Of a DNA stretch of 64,000 nt, positions 10,022 through 19,135 are shown piece after piece (position 1 is the stretch's first letter; each line of letters begins with the position of its first letter). Where the stretch lies: the NCBI RefSeq assembly GCF_008364795.1, contig NZ_VTTM01000010.1, positions 124,001-188,000 of the forward strand. The letters are read 5' to 3'. The notes under the pieces are model-generated. The model was not told where the DNA came from. It saw nothing but the letters and a program-made list of their open reading frames with translations, and did not search any database. This DNA comes from Azospirillum oryzae. Lineage in GTDB: Bacteria; Pseudomonadota; Alphaproteobacteria; Azospirillales; Azospirillaceae. The position numbers and the translations under genes were made by a program.

Positions 10022-11898
10022 TCCGCGGCCACTCCGGACGAGACCACGTCACGGCGCTTCACATGGCGGAGCAGGGCGACCAACGCCGCTGGGGTCATGC
10101 CCGGAATGCGGGCAGCCGCACCAAGCGTCGCCGGGCGCGACTGACGCAGCTTCTGCCGGATTTCGGCGGACAGGCTGCCGATGCCGTCGACATCGAGATC
10201 GTCGGGCAGAGCGAGGGATTCGTCCTTGCGAAAGGCGCGGATGTCGGCCTCCTGCCGGCCGAGATACCCGGCATACTTGCCGTCGATCTCCAACTGCTCG
10301 GCGATCTCCGGTGCGATCTCGCCCAACTCCGGCCACAGACGGGCAAGGGCGGCCAGGTCGATGTCGGGGTAACGCAGCAGGTCGGCGGCACTGCGGCGCA
10401 CGCCGTCCTGGTTCACCGCGACACCCTGGCGGGAGAGTTCGGCCGGCGTCGCTTGCAGCGAGGCGACCAGGGCGCGACCGGCCGACAGCGCCGCGCTCTT
10501 GGCGGCGAAGACATCGCGACGCTCCGAGCCGACGCAGCCGACGGCAACACCCTTGTCGGTCAGCCGCTGGTCGGCATTGTCGGCGCGCAGCAGCAGCCGG
10601 TATTCGGCGCGCGAGGTGAACATGCGGTAGGGTTCGTTGGTGCCCCGGCCGATCAGGTCGTCGATCAGCACGCCGATATAGGCGTCGGCGCGGTCGAGCA
10701 CGAAGCCGTCCCGGTTTCCGCTCGCCACCAGCGCGGCGTTGATGCCAGCCATCAGGCCCTGGGCCGCCGCCTCTTCATATCCGGTAGTGCCGTTGATCTG
10801 GCCGGCCAGGAACAGGCGCGGCGCCCGGCGGGTTTCCAGCGTCGGCTTCAGTTCGCGCGGATCGACATAGTCGTATTCGATGGCGTAGCCCGGACGGATC
10901 ATCACCACCCTCTCAAGCCCCGGCATGCTGGCGAGGATGCCGAGCTGCACGTCGCGGGGCAGGGAGGTCGAGATGCCGTTCGGATAGACGGTCGGATCGT
11001 CCAGCCCCTCCGGTTCGAGGAAGATCTGGTGCTTCTCCTTCTCGGCGAAGCGGACGACCTTGTCCTCGATCGATGGGCAATACCGAGGCCCGGTGCCGGT
11101 GATCTGACCGGAGTACATCGGCGCGCGATGCAGGTTGGCGCGGATCAGCGCGTGCGCTTCCGGCGTCGTCCAGGTGATCGCGCAATCGATCTGCGGCGTG
11201 TCGATCCGCTCCGTCATGTAGGAGAAGGGCGGGGGTGGCGTGTCGCCGGGCTGCTTCTCCAGCGCATCCCAGTCGATGGTGCGGCCATCAAGGCGCGGCG
11301 GCGTACCGGTCTTCAGCCGGCCGAGCGGGAAGCCGAGACGAGCCAGCGTGTCGGACAGGCCGATCGACGGCGCCTCGCCAACGCGGCCGGCCGGGGTGCG
11401 CTCCTCGCCGATGTGGATCAGGCCGCACAGGAAGGTGCCGGTGGTCAGCACCACCGCGCCGGCGCGGATAGACTCGCCGGCCCCGGTTACGACGCCGGTG
11501 ATGCGCTGGTCAGCATCGACGATCAGGTCCTCGGCGCCGCCGGCTTCGATGAACAGGTTCTCCTGTTCGGCCAGCAGCGACTGCATCGCCTGACGATAGA
11601 GCTTGCGATCGGCCTGGGCGCGCGGGCCGCGGACGGCGGGGCCCTTGCTGCGGTTCAGGATGCGGAACTGGATGCCGCCGCGGTCGATGGCCTTCGCCAT
11701 CACCCCGTCCAGCGCATCGATCTCCCGTACCAGATGGCCCTTGGCCAAGCCGCCGATGGCGGGGTTGCAGGACATCTCGCCGATGGTTTCGACCTTGTGG
11801 GTCAGCAGGAGCGTACGCGCACCCATGCGCGCTGCCGCCGCAGCCGCCTCACAGCCGGCGTGACCGCCGCCGACAACGATGACATCATAGCTTCGCAT
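10018..11898 (-). CDS. mnmG: tRNA uridine-5-carboxymethylaminomethyl modification enzyme MnmG (GidA)
   Basis: FAD-dependent partner of MnmE that installs the cmnm5 group on U34 of certain tRNAs. The 626-residue protein opens with the FAD-binding stretch YDVIVVGGGHAGCEAA and has the conserved GDTPPPPFSYMT and GYEEAAAQG segments. The ATG at 11898 matches the family start; the frame stays open to 11952. mnmE lies upstream on the same strand with a perfect parS site between them. Confidence 0.96.
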   Translation of the reverse strand: MRSYDVIVVGGGHAGCEAAAAAARMGARTLLLTHKVETIGEMSCNPAIGGLAKGHLVREIDALDGVMAKAIDRGGIQFRILNRSKGPAVRGPRAQADRKLYRQAMQSLLAEQENLFIEAGGAEDLIVDADQRITGVVTGAGESIRAGAVVLTTGTFLCGLIHIGEERTPAGRVGEAPSIGLSDTLARLGFPLGRLKTGTPPRLDGRTIDWDALEKQPGDTPPPPFSYMTERIDTPQIDCAITWTTPEAHALIRANLHRAPMYSGQITGTGPRYCPSIEDKVVRFAEKEKHQIFLEPEGLDDPTVYPNGISTSLPRDVQLGILASMPGLERVVMIRPGYAIEYDYVDPRELKPTLETRRAPRLFLAGQINGTTGYEEAAAQGLMAGINAALVASGNRDGFVLDRADAYIGVLIDDLIGRGTNEPYRMFTSRAEYRLLLRADNADQRLTDKGVAVGCVGSERRDVFAAKSAALSAGRALVASLQATPAELSRQGVAVNQDGVRRSAADLLRYPDIDLAALARLWPELGEIAPEIAEQLEIDGKYAGYLGRQEADIRAFRKDESLALPDDLDVDGIGSLSAEIRQKLRQSRPATLGAAARIPGMTPAALVALLRHVKRRDVVSSGVAAE

Positions 11899-11969
11899 GT
11901 GCGGGACCATAGCGGAATGGACGCGGGGATCCAAGAGGCGGGGCAAGGACAAGTGAGGCGTATCAGCGC

Positions 11970-11985
11970 TGTTTCACGTGAAACA
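11970..11985. other. parS: Perfect parS site between mnmG and mnmE
   Basis: Exact match to TGTTTCACGTGAAACA. It is the centre of a longer perfect 26-base palindrome at 11965-11990 (arms begin AGCGCTG). It lies in the gap between the mnmE stop and the mnmG start and is the only perfect site in the window, so it is the best candidate for the primary ParB nucleation site. Confidence 0.93.
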
Positions 11986-12003
11986 GCGCTTCACTCGCCG
12001 GAC

Positions 12004-13374
12004 TCACTTGCCGATGCAGAAATCCTGGAAGATCACGTCCAGCAGATCCTCCACATCCACCCGCCCGGTGATGCGTCCCAGCGCCCGGCTGGCAAGCCGC
12101 ACATCCTCCGCCGCCAGTTCGGGCAGTGGGGCATCCAGCGCGCGCAGCAGCGACTCCCGACACTCCATAAGCGCCGCACGGTGGCGAGCCCGGGTCAGAG
12201 ACGGGGCGCTGCCGATGGCGAGCCGGTCGGCACTGAACACGGTCAGCTTTTCCTCCAATGCCTTCAGTCCGGCGCCGGTGTGGGCGGAGACCAGGATCGG
12301 GGCCAGGATCGGGGCCACGATCAGGGACAGACCCGGCCTCAGGTTACCGTCCGTCGCAAGGTCCGTCTTGTTGAACACCACCACGGTGTCGGCATCGATC
12401 AGGTCCAGCGTCGCCGGGTCGAGATCGGGCAGGGTGGTCGCGTCGAACACCGCCACCTTCACGTCGGCGCGCGCCGCCCGGTCACGGGCGCGGCGGATGC
12501 CTTCCTCCTCCACCTCGTCGGCGGCGGCTTCGCGCAGGCCGGCTGTGTCGGCCAGAACGACAGGGTAGCCGCCGAGGTCGAGATGCACCTCGATGATGTC
12601 ACGGGTGGTGCCGGCACGGGCGGACACGATCGCGGCGTCCCGGCGGGCGAGTGCGTTCAGCAGGCTCGACTTGCCGGCGTTCGGCGCGCCGACGATGGCG
12701 ATGTGCAACCCTTCGCGCAAACGCTCGCCACGACCGCCATCATCGAGATGCGTTGCGATCTCGTTGGCCAATCCGGCAATCACCGGACGGACGGCGTCGG
12801 CGACACCGCCAGGCAGATCGTCCTCGGCGAAATCGATGTCGGCCTCGATGTGGGCAAGGGCGCGGGTCAGCCGTTCCCGCCAGCCGTCATAGAGTTTGCC
12901 AAGCGCACCCTCCATCTGCCGCAAGGCTTGCCGGCGTTGGGCAGTGGTCTCGGCATCGATCAGGTCGGCAACCGCTTCGGCCTCCGTCAGGTCGAGCTTG
13001 CCGTTCTCGAAAGCGCGGCGGGTGAACTCGCCCGGTTCGGCCAGCCGCAAGCCGGGCAGGATGGCCAGCGCCTCGATCACACCGGTGACGACGGCGCGGC
13101 CACCATGCAGGTGCAACTCCACCACATCCTCGCCGGTGAAGCTCGCGGGGGCGGTGAAGCGCAGGACCAGCGCGTCGTCGAGCGCGTCGCCGGTCCGGGG
13201 ATCGCGCAGCTTGGTCAACACGGCGCGGCGCGGCGCGGGCGGGGTGCGGCCGGTCAGCGCCGCAAGGGCGGATCCGGCCTGCGGTCCCGAAATGCGAACC
13301 ACCGCCACACCGGAGCGGCCGGGGGCGGTGGCGAGAGCGTAGATGGTGGTGGTGAACAAGTTGGTGGTGACCAT
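12004..13374 (-). CDS. mnmE: tRNA modification GTPase MnmE
   Basis: Works with MnmG to modify U34 of tRNA; potassium-dependent GTPase. The 456-residue protein has the N-terminal tetrahydrofolate-binding TrmE domain (about 1-120), a helical domain interrupted by a G domain with P-loop GAPNAGKS (229-236), DTAGL switch II and NKTD, and the family C-terminus FCIGK with the invariant Cys453. The ATG at 13374 gives the normal length. Ten bases separate it from the upstream ferredoxin gene. Confidence 0.97.
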   Translation of the reverse strand: MVTTNLFTTTIYALATAPGRSGVAVVRISGPQAGSALAALTGRTPPAPRRAVLTKLRDPRTGDALDDALVLRFTAPASFTGEDVVELHLHGGRAVVTGVIEALAILPGLRLAEPGEFTRRAFENGKLDLTEAEAVADLIDAETTAQRRQALRQMEGALGKLYDGWRERLTRALAHIEADIDFAEDDLPGGVADAVRPVIAGLANEIATHLDDGGRGERLREGLHIAIVGAPNAGKSSLLNALARRDAAIVSARAGTTRDIIEVHLDLGGYPVVLADTAGLREAAADEVEEEGIRRARDRAARADVKVAVFDATTLPDLDPATLDLIDADTVVVFNKTDLATDGNLRPGLSLIVAPILAPILVSAHTGAGLKALEEKLTVFSADRLAIGSAPSLTRARHRAALMECRESLLRALDAPLPELAAEDVRLASRALGRITGRVDVEDLLDVIFQDFCIGK

Positions 13375-13384
13375 TGGGGGTGGA

Positions 13385-13744
13385 TCAGCCGCGCTGCTCG
13401 GGCCGCAGCTCCCGCTGCTCCAGGGTCAGCATCAGGCGCTCGACGCGGCGGCCTTCGACCAGATGGGTCTGCAGGATTTCGTCGACATCGCCGGTGCTGT
13501 GATAGGTGTACCAGACGCCTTCCGGATAGATCACCAGCGTCGGGCCCAGTTCGCAGCGGTCGAGACAGCCGGCGGAGTTGATCCGCACCTTGCCGTCGAA
13601 GCCGAGTTCACGGGCGCGGGCCTTCATATAGTCGCGCAGCTTTTCCGACCCGTGGGCGGCGCAGGACCCGCGCTTGTGCCCGTCGGGACGGCGGTTGGTG
13701 CAGCAGAAGACATGGGCTTCGAAATAAGGCTTCAAATCGGTCAC
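13385..13744 (-). CDS. Thioredoxin-like 2Fe-2S ferredoxin
   Basis: Small 119-residue protein of the NuoE-like, thioredoxin-fold 2Fe-2S ferredoxin family. Probable cluster ligands are among Cys14, Cys15, Cys28, Cys60 and Cys64 (motifs FCCTN, GSC, GCLDRC). Electron partners are unknown. The start is GTG at 13744; GTGA overlaps the stop of the upstream small gene, so the two are translationally coupled. It sits 10 bases upstream of mnmE on the same strand. The frame is open further upstream, but that extension is a shadow of the neighbouring gene. Confidence 0.88.
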   Translation of the reverse strand: MTDLKPYFEAHVFCCTNRRPDGHKRGSCAAHGSEKLRDYMKARARELGFDGKVRINSAGCLDRCELGPTLVIYPEGVWYTYHSTGDVDEILQTHLVEGRRVERLMLTLEQRELRPEQRG

Positions 13745-13992
13745 TTTCTTCCTTCCTGCCCCAGGGCCGACGCCATCTGGGACCAAAACATCTTCTGCAT
13801 CTGCTCCATGCCCTGGATGCCGGCGGGGAGCCAGGTCTTCAGCATGGTCTCCGGGTCCATGGCCTGGAGGTTCGCACGCATGCGTTCCTGGATCTCCTGC
13901 ATCATGGCATCCTGCATCGGCTTCACGTCGGGCAGGCCCAGGAAGTGCCGGGCCTCGTCCGGGGTGCAGTCGATGTCGACGGTGATTTTCAT
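13741..13992 (-). CDS. Small conserved protein, DUF6489-like
   Basis: An 83-residue soluble protein starting MKITVDIDCTPDEARHFLGL. It resembles an alphaproteobacterial family that I recall as DUF6489; function unknown. The ATG at 13992 follows a strong ribosome binding site (GGAGGGGG). Methionine-rich helices follow the short N-terminal strand. Its stop overlaps the GTG of the 2Fe-2S ferredoxin, which suggests the two products act together. Confidence 0.8.
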   Translation of the reverse strand: MKITVDIDCTPDEARHFLGLPDVKPMQDAMMQEIQERMRANLQAMDPETMLKTWLPAGIQGMEQMQKMFWSQMASALGQEGRK

Positions 13993-14174
13993 GGGACCCC
14001 CTCCAGACCGGGACCAAGAGCCGGCTTCGGCACCGGTCCAGGCATTGGCCGTGTTGATTTTGGGGTTGAGCGCCACAGCGGCTCATGCCCCACTATACAG
14101 ATAGGATGCACTGGCGCAACGCCACCCCGGCGCCACCTATTGTCTAACGACACACCAACAGATCGGACACCGCC

Positions 14175-16226
14175 ATGCCCGCCACTCCGTTGGGCGCGAA
14201 CCTGCTAGGCCGGGAGACGAGCCCCTATCTGCTGCAGCACAAGGACAACCCGGTGCATTGGATGCCCTGGGGACCGGAGGCCTTCGCCCGCGCCAAGGCG
14301 GAGAACAAGCCGGTGCTGCTGTCGGTCGGCTATGCCGCCTGCCACTGGTGCCACGTGATGGCGCATGAGAGCTTCGAGAATCCGGAAATCGCCGGGCTGA
14401 TGAACGAGCTGTTCATCAACATCAAGGTCGACCGGGAGGAGCGGCCGGATCTCGACACCATCTATCAGTCCGCCCTGGCGCTGCTGGGACAGCAGGGCGG
14501 CTGGCCGCTGACCATGTTCCTGACCCCGGATGCGGAGCCCTTCTGGGGCGGCACCTATTTCCCGCCGGCGCCACGCTATGGCCGGGCCGGCTTCCCCGAC
14601 GTGCTGCGCGGCATCGGCGAGACCTTTGCGCGGGAGCCGGACAAGGTCGGCAAGAATGTCGACGCGCTGAAATCGGCGCTCGCCGGGATGGGGGAGAACC
14701 GGTCGGCCGGCGCCGTCGATGCCGGGGTGCTGGATCAGGTGGCGCAACGGCTGCTGCGCGAGGTCGACCCGATCCACGGCGGCATCGGCAGCGCGCCGAA
14801 ATTCCCGCAGGTTCCCTTGTTCGAACTGCTGTGGCGGGCGTGGCGGCGCACGGGACGCGAGCCGTTCCGGGAAGCGGTGACCCACACGCTGGCCAACATG
14901 GCGCAGGGCGGCATCTACGACCATCTCGGCGGCGGCTTCGCCCGCTATTCGGTCGACGAACGCTGGCTGGTCCCGCATTTCGAAAAGATGCTCTACGACA
15001 ATGCGGAACTGCTCGACCTGATGACGCTGGTCTGGCAGGAGACGCGCGACCCGCTGCTGGAAACCCGCATCCGCGAGACGGTCGGCTGGCTGCTGCGCGA
15101 GATGATCGCCGACGGCGGCGGATTCGCCGCGACGCTGGACGCCGACAGCGAGGGCCAGGAGGGACTCTTCTATATATGGCAGGAGCATGAGGTCGACCGG
15201 CTGCTCGGTCCCGCCCTCGGCGATGACGGGCTGGCGACGTTTAAGCGCGTTTACGAGGTGCTGCCCCAGGGCAATTGGGAAGGCGTCACCATCCTGAACC
15301 GGCTGGGCGGCCTGGCACTGGCCGACGATGCCACCGAGGCGAAGCTCGCCAAGGGTCGGGAAATCCTGTTGCGGGCGCGGGCCAAGCGGGTGCGGCCGGG
15401 GTGGGACGACAAGGTGCTGGCCGACTGGAACGGCCTGATGATCGCGGCGCTGACCCATGCCGCCCTGGCGCTGAACGAGCCGGAATGGCTGGATGCCGCC
15501 GGCCGCGCCTTCGCCTTTGTCCGCGACCGGATGGATAGCGCCGGGCGGCTTTGCCACAGCTGGCGGCACGGGCAGGGCAAGCATGCGGGGATGCTCGACG
15601 ACTACGCCCACATGGCGCGTGCGGCCCTGGCGCTGCACGAGGCGACCGGGGATCCGGCGGCGCTCGATCAGGCGAAGACCTGGGTGGCGACGCTCGACGC
15701 CCATTTCTGGGACGGCGCCAATGGCGGCTACTTCTTCACCGCCGACGATGCCGAAGGTCTGATCGTCCGCACCAAGAGCGTCTACGACAACGCCACGCCC
15801 AGCGGCAACGGAACCATGCTGGCAGTGCTGACCACGCTGTTCCAGCGCACCGGCGACGATGCCTATCGCGAGCGGGCGGAGGCACTGGCCGCCGCCTTCT
15901 CCGGTGAGTTGACGCGCAACTTCTTCCCGCTGCCGACCTTCCTGAACGCGGTGGAACTGATGACGGCGCCGCTGCAGATCGTCATCGTCGGCCCACCCAA
16001 GGCGGTGGAGACGGAAGCGTTGCGCCGCACCGTGCTGGACCGTTCGCTGCCCAACCGGATGCTGACCGTGCTCGCGCCGGGGGCGGATCTGCCCGCCAAT
16101 CATCCGGCACAAGGGAAGGGGATGCGGGACGGGAGGGCCACCGCTTATGTCTGCCGCGGCATGACCTGTTCGGCCCCGGTGACGGCGCCGGCGGATCTGG
16201 CCGCCCTTCTGGCAACGAAAACCTGA
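14175..16226 (+). CDS. Thioredoxin domain-containing protein, DUF255 (YyaL/SPATA20 family)
   Basis: A 683-residue protein with an N-terminal thioredoxin-like domain carrying CHWCHVM (Cys56, Cys59) after SPYLLQHKDNPVHW, followed by an (alpha/alpha)6 glycosidase-like domain with GGIYDHLGGGFARYSVD and WLVPHFEKMLYDNA. The family is widespread from bacteria to mammals and has no settled biochemical role. The gene is divergent from the DUF6489/ferredoxin/mnmE unit and followed closely by ogt, so it may be the first gene of a rightward unit. Confidence 0.93.
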   Translation: MPATPLGANLLGRETSPYLLQHKDNPVHWMPWGPEAFARAKAENKPVLLSVGYAACHWCHVMAHESFENPEIAGLMNELFINIKVDREERPDLDTIYQSALALLGQQGGWPLTMFLTPDAEPFWGGTYFPPAPRYGRAGFPDVLRGIGETFAREPDKVGKNVDALKSALAGMGENRSAGAVDAGVLDQVAQRLLREVDPIHGGIGSAPKFPQVPLFELLWRAWRRTGREPFREAVTHTLANMAQGGIYDHLGGGFARYSVDERWLVPHFEKMLYDNAELLDLMTLVWQETRDPLLETRIRETVGWLLREMIADGGGFAATLDADSEGQEGLFYIWQEHEVDRLLGPALGDDGLATFKRVYEVLPQGNWEGVTILNRLGGLALADDATEAKLAKGREILLRARAKRVRPGWDDKVLADWNGLMIAALTHAALALNEPEWLDAAGRAFAFVRDRMDSAGRLCHSWRHGQGKHAGMLDDYAHMARAALALHEATGDPAALDQAKTWVATLDAHFWDGANGGYFFTADDAEGLIVRTKSVYDNATPSGNGTMLAVLTTLFQRTGDDAYRERAEALAAAFSGELTRNFFPLPTFLNAVELMTAPLQIVIVGPPKAVETEALRRTVLDRSLPNRMLTVLAPGADLPANHPAQGKGMRDGRATAYVCRGMTCSAPVTAPADLAALLATKT

Positions 16227-16244
16227 ATTTTGCGGGAGGAAACC

Positions 16245-16742
16245 ATGGCGCGTCTTTCCATCGGCAGTCCGCTGGGTCCCCTGATGCTGTCCGGGGACGG
16301 ATCCGCCCTGACCTCGGTCGGCTGGGGCCGCTTCGAACATGACGAACCGGACGCGGTTCTGACCGAGGCGGCGCGCCAGTTGGAGGCCTATTTCACGGGA
16401 CGGCTTCAGCGCTTCGACCTGCCGCTGAAGCCGGCGGGCACCGCCTTCCGACGCAGCGTCTGGGACGCGATGCTGGCGATTCCCTATGGCGGCACCGCGA
16501 CCTATGGCGGGATGGCGAAGTTGCTGGGCAGCGCGCCGCGCGCGGTCGGCGGAGCCTGCGGCGCCAACCCGATCCCGATCATCATTCCCTGTCATCGGGT
16601 GCTGGCCAGCGGCGGAGCGCCCGGCGGCTATTCCGGCCATGGCGGGCTGGACACCAAGGCCTGGCTGCTGGCGCTGGAACGCCGGCATGCCGGCGTGGGG
16701 CAGGGCAACGGCGCGGCGGCGGAGCAGTTCGCGCTGCTCTGA
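16245..16742 (+). CDS. ogt: Methylated-DNA-[protein]-cysteine S-methyltransferase
   Basis: Suicide repair protein that removes O6-methylguanine from DNA. The 165-residue protein contains the active-site motif IPCHRVLASGG (acceptor Cys116) and the helix-turn-helix GGTATYGGMAKLLGSAPRAVGGA. The ATG at 16245 is preceded by GGGAGGA; an in-frame TTG at 16230 lies upstream of it and is unlikely. It follows the DUF255 gene after 18 bases. Confidence 0.95.
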   Translation: MARLSIGSPLGPLMLSGDGSALTSVGWGRFEHDEPDAVLTEAARQLEAYFTGRLQRFDLPLKPAGTAFRRSVWDAMLAIPYGGTATYGGMAKLLGSAPRAVGGACGANPIPIIIPCHRVLASGGAPGGYSGHGGLDTKAWLLALERRHAGVGQGNGAAAEQFALL

Positions 16743-16781
16743 AACGCCAGAGAACTCAAAAAGAAGGGAAACCAAACCACC

Positions 16782-17756
16782 ATGGTTCACGCAATCCGTA
16801 TCCACGAACACGGCGGACCGGAGGTTCTGCGCTGGGACGAGATCGAGGTGGGAGAGCCCGGTCCCGGTCAGGTGCGCATCCGCCAGACCGCCGTCGGCCT
16901 GAACTACATCGACACCTATCACCGCTCCGGCGCCTACAAGCTGCCGGATCTGCCCGCGGTGATCGGCATGGCGGGCACCGGCGAGGTCGAGGCGCTGGGA
17001 CCGGACGTCACCACGCTGAAGGTCGGCGACCGCGTCGGCTACGCCATGTCCATCGGCGCCTATGCCGAGAGCCGCCTGATCGCGGCCGACCGGCTGGTGC
17101 CGCTGCCGAGCTGGCTCGACGAGCAGGCGACGGCGGCCACGCTGCTGCAGGGACTGACCGCGCAGTATCTGCTGCGCAGCACCTATGTGGTGCAGCCCGG
17201 CGATACCATCTTGGTCCAGGCCGCCGCCGGCGGGGTCGGGCTGCTGCTGTGTTCCTGGGCGCGGCATCTCGGCGCCACGGTGATCGGCACCGTCGGGTCG
17301 GAGGAGAAGGCCGAACTGGCGAAGGCCCATGGCTGCCACCACACCATCGACTACAGCCGCGAGGACTTCGTCACCCGGGTGAAGGACCTGACGGACGGGC
17401 AGGGCGTGCCGGTGGTCTATGACGGCGTCGGCAAGACCACCTTCCTGAAAGGGTTGGACTGTCTGCGGCCGCGCGGCCTGATGGTGCTGTTCGGCGCCGC
17501 GTCGGGTGCGCCGGCACCGCTGGATCTGGGGCTGCTGGCGGCGAAGGGGTCGCTGTATGTGACGCGGCCGACGCTGGCGACCTACACCGCCAAGCGGGAG
17601 GATTTGATGGCTTCGGCAGCCGATCTGTTCGACGCGGTGAAGAACGGCGGGGTGACCTTCACGGTCAACCAGCGCTTCGCGTTGAAGGACACGGCGGAGG
17701 CGCATCGGGCGCTCGAGGCGCGGGCGACGACGGGGTCGACGGTGCTGGTGCCGTAA
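16782..17756 (+). CDS. qor: Zinc-independent quinone oxidoreductase (NADPH), MDR family
   Basis: A 324-residue medium-chain dehydrogenase/reductase with the quinone oxidoreductase pattern: VGLNYIDTYHRSG near residue 45 and the NADPH-binding turn AAAGGVGLLLCSWAR. No structural zinc cysteine cluster is seen, as expected for the Qor branch. Likely reduces quinones in the cytosol. The gene ends against dnaQ. Confidence 0.93.
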   Translation: MVHAIRIHEHGGPEVLRWDEIEVGEPGPGQVRIRQTAVGLNYIDTYHRSGAYKLPDLPAVIGMAGTGEVEALGPDVTTLKVGDRVGYAMSIGAYAESRLIAADRLVPLPSWLDEQATAATLLQGLTAQYLLRSTYVVQPGDTILVQAAAGGVGLLLCSWARHLGATVIGTVGSEEKAELAKAHGCHHTIDYSREDFVTRVKDLTDGQGVPVVYDGVGKTTFLKGLDCLRPRGLMVLFGAASGAPAPLDLGLLAAKGSLYVTRPTLATYTAKREDLMASAADLFDAVKNGGVTFTVNQRFALKDTAEAHRALEARATTGSTVLVP

Positions 17757-17770
17757 GAAGGTGGGGTGGG

Positions 17771-17786
17771 GGCGGGACACCCCGCC
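17771..17786. terminator. Hairpin between convergent qor and dnaQ
   Basis: GGCGGG, a four-base loop and CCCGCC form a perfect hairpin just before the dnaQ stop. The location fits a shared terminator, although no U-tract follows on either strand. Confidence 0.4.
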
Positions 17787-17789
17787 TCC

Positions 17790-18473
17790 TCACTCCACCG
17801 CCCAGAGCGGGTTCTTGATCTTCTTCAGCATCTCCGCATGCGCCGCGGCCTCTTCATCGCTGACGGCGAAGACGCGGGCTTCGCGGAAGGGGCGGTCGAT
17901 GCGGACCGGGCCGGTGGGACCACTCTTCGACGAGGGACCGCCGGTGAAGGACAGGCCGGTCTGCCGGCCGCCCAACAGCTCCAGATAAACCTCGGCCAGC
18001 AGCTGGGCGTCGAGCAGCGCGCCGTGCAGGGTACGGTTGGAGTTGTCGACGCCGAAGCGTTTGCACAGCGCGTCCAAGGTGGCGGGCGAGCCGGGGAACT
18101 TCTGCCGGGCTATCAGCAGCGTATCGACGGCGCGATCCTTCGGCATCACCGGATAGCCGGCGATCTTCAGCTCCCAATTCAGGAAATGCATGTCGAAGGC
18201 GGCGTTGTGGATCACCAGCGGGGAGTCGCCGATGAAGGCGACGAAATCCGCGGCGACGTCATTGAACAGCGGCTTGTCGGCCAGGAATTCCGAACTCAGC
18301 CCGTGGACGGCAAAGGCCTCCGGCGGCATGTCGCGTTCGGGGTTGAGATAGACGTGGAAGCGCTCGCCGGTGGCGAGGTGGTTGACCAGCTCGATGCAGC
18401 CGATCTCGACCAGCCGGTGACCCTCCTCCGGCTTGAAGCCCGTGGTTTCGGTGTCGAGAACGATTTCACGCAT
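17790..18473 (-). CDS. dnaQ: DNA polymerase III epsilon subunit (3'-5' exonuclease)
   Basis: Proofreading subunit of the replicative polymerase. The 227-residue protein has the DEDDh exonuclease motifs: Exo I DTETTG (Asp7, Glu9), Exo II HNAAFDMHFL and Exo III with HGALLDAQLL. The ATG at 18473 places Exo I right at the N-terminus as usual; the frame is open to 18560. It overlaps the end of coaE by 8 bases. dnaQ near the origin is the usual alphaproteobacterial arrangement. Confidence 0.96.
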   Translation of the reverse strand: MREIVLDTETTGFKPEEGHRLVEIGCIELVNHLATGERFHVYLNPERDMPPEAFAVHGLSSEFLADKPLFNDVAADFVAFIGDSPLVIHNAAFDMHFLNWELKIAGYPVMPKDRAVDTLLIARQKFPGSPATLDALCKRFGVDNSNRTLHGALLDAQLLAEVYLELLGGRQTGLSFTGGPSSKSGPTGPVRIDRPFREARVFAVSDEEAAAHAEMLKKIKNPLWAVE

Positions 18474-19125
18474 GATGGATCTGCCCTGGTTGATAGCCGC
18501 GCGGCGGCCAGTGCCTGCCCGGCCGCCGCGCCGTTCGATGCTGTCTGACTTGGCGCACAATGCCCTGAAGCGCCCGCCGCGTCATCAGCCGACCGGCACC
18601 CGTCGGCACGACATAGTCGGCGCGCCGCCGTTTTTCCGCATCCGGCATCTGGCGGGCGAGGATGCCGGCAAACTTCTCCGCCGTCATGCCCGGACGGGCC
18701 AGCACGCGGGCGCGCTGGACGGCGAAGGGGGCCGAGACGACGATGGTCGCATCGACCCGACGCTGCCCTTGGGTCTCGAACAGCAGGGGAATGTCCAGCA
18801 CGGCGATCTTCGCGCCGCGACGTGCGGCACGGGCAAGGAAGTCGCGCTGCGCCCCCTGGACCATCGGGTGCAGGATCGCCTCCAGCCGCTTCAGCGCGTC
18901 CGGGTTGCGGAACACCGCCGCCCCCAGCGCCGGCCTGCTGACCGCGCCGTCGATCACCACGCCGGGGAAGGCGGCGTCGATGGCCGGCACCGCCCGACCG
19001 CCACGGGCGAGCAGCCCATGCACCACCGCATCTGAATCGCAGACCGGGGCGCCCATCGCCTGCAGCATCCGGGCGGCGGTGCTCTTGCCCATGCCGATGG
19101 AGCCGGTCAGGCCCAGCACGATCAT
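18466..19125 (-). CDS. coaE: Dephospho-CoA kinase
   Basis: Last step of coenzyme A synthesis, ATP-dependent phosphorylation of dephospho-CoA. The 219-residue P-loop kinase starts MIVLGLTGSIGMGKST and has CDSDAVVH and DIPLLFET segments. The C-terminal tail is basic and poorly conserved and its last codons overlap the dnaQ start. aroE lies 10 bases upstream. Confidence 0.95.
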   Translation of the reverse strand: MIVLGLTGSIGMGKSTAARMLQAMGAPVCDSDAVVHGLLARGGRAVPAIDAAFPGVVIDGAVSRPALGAAVFRNPDALKRLEAILHPMVQGAQRDFLARAARRGAKIAVLDIPLLFETQGQRRVDATIVVSAPFAVQRARVLARPGMTAEKFAGILARQMPDAEKRRRADYVVPTGAGRLMTRRALQGIVRQVRQHRTARRPGRHWPPRGYQPGQIHHA

Positions 19126-19135
19126 GACCTGAGCC

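Noticed and set aside
9973..13581. Very long open frame on the plus strand opposite rsmG, mnmG and mnmE
   Set aside because: It lies antisense to well-recognised genes, has arginine/glutamine/histidine-rich shadow composition and no family similarity. Long antisense frames are expected at this GC content.
14349..14360. CACGTG core inside the DUF255 gene as another parS site
   Set aside because: Only the core hexamer matches (context GTGCCACGTGATGG); the flanking TGTTT and AAACA arms are absent.
14205..17780. Long open frame on the minus strand opposite the DUF255, ogt and qor genes
   Set aside because: Same reasoning: it is the codon-position shadow of three recognised genes and has no start signal or domain.
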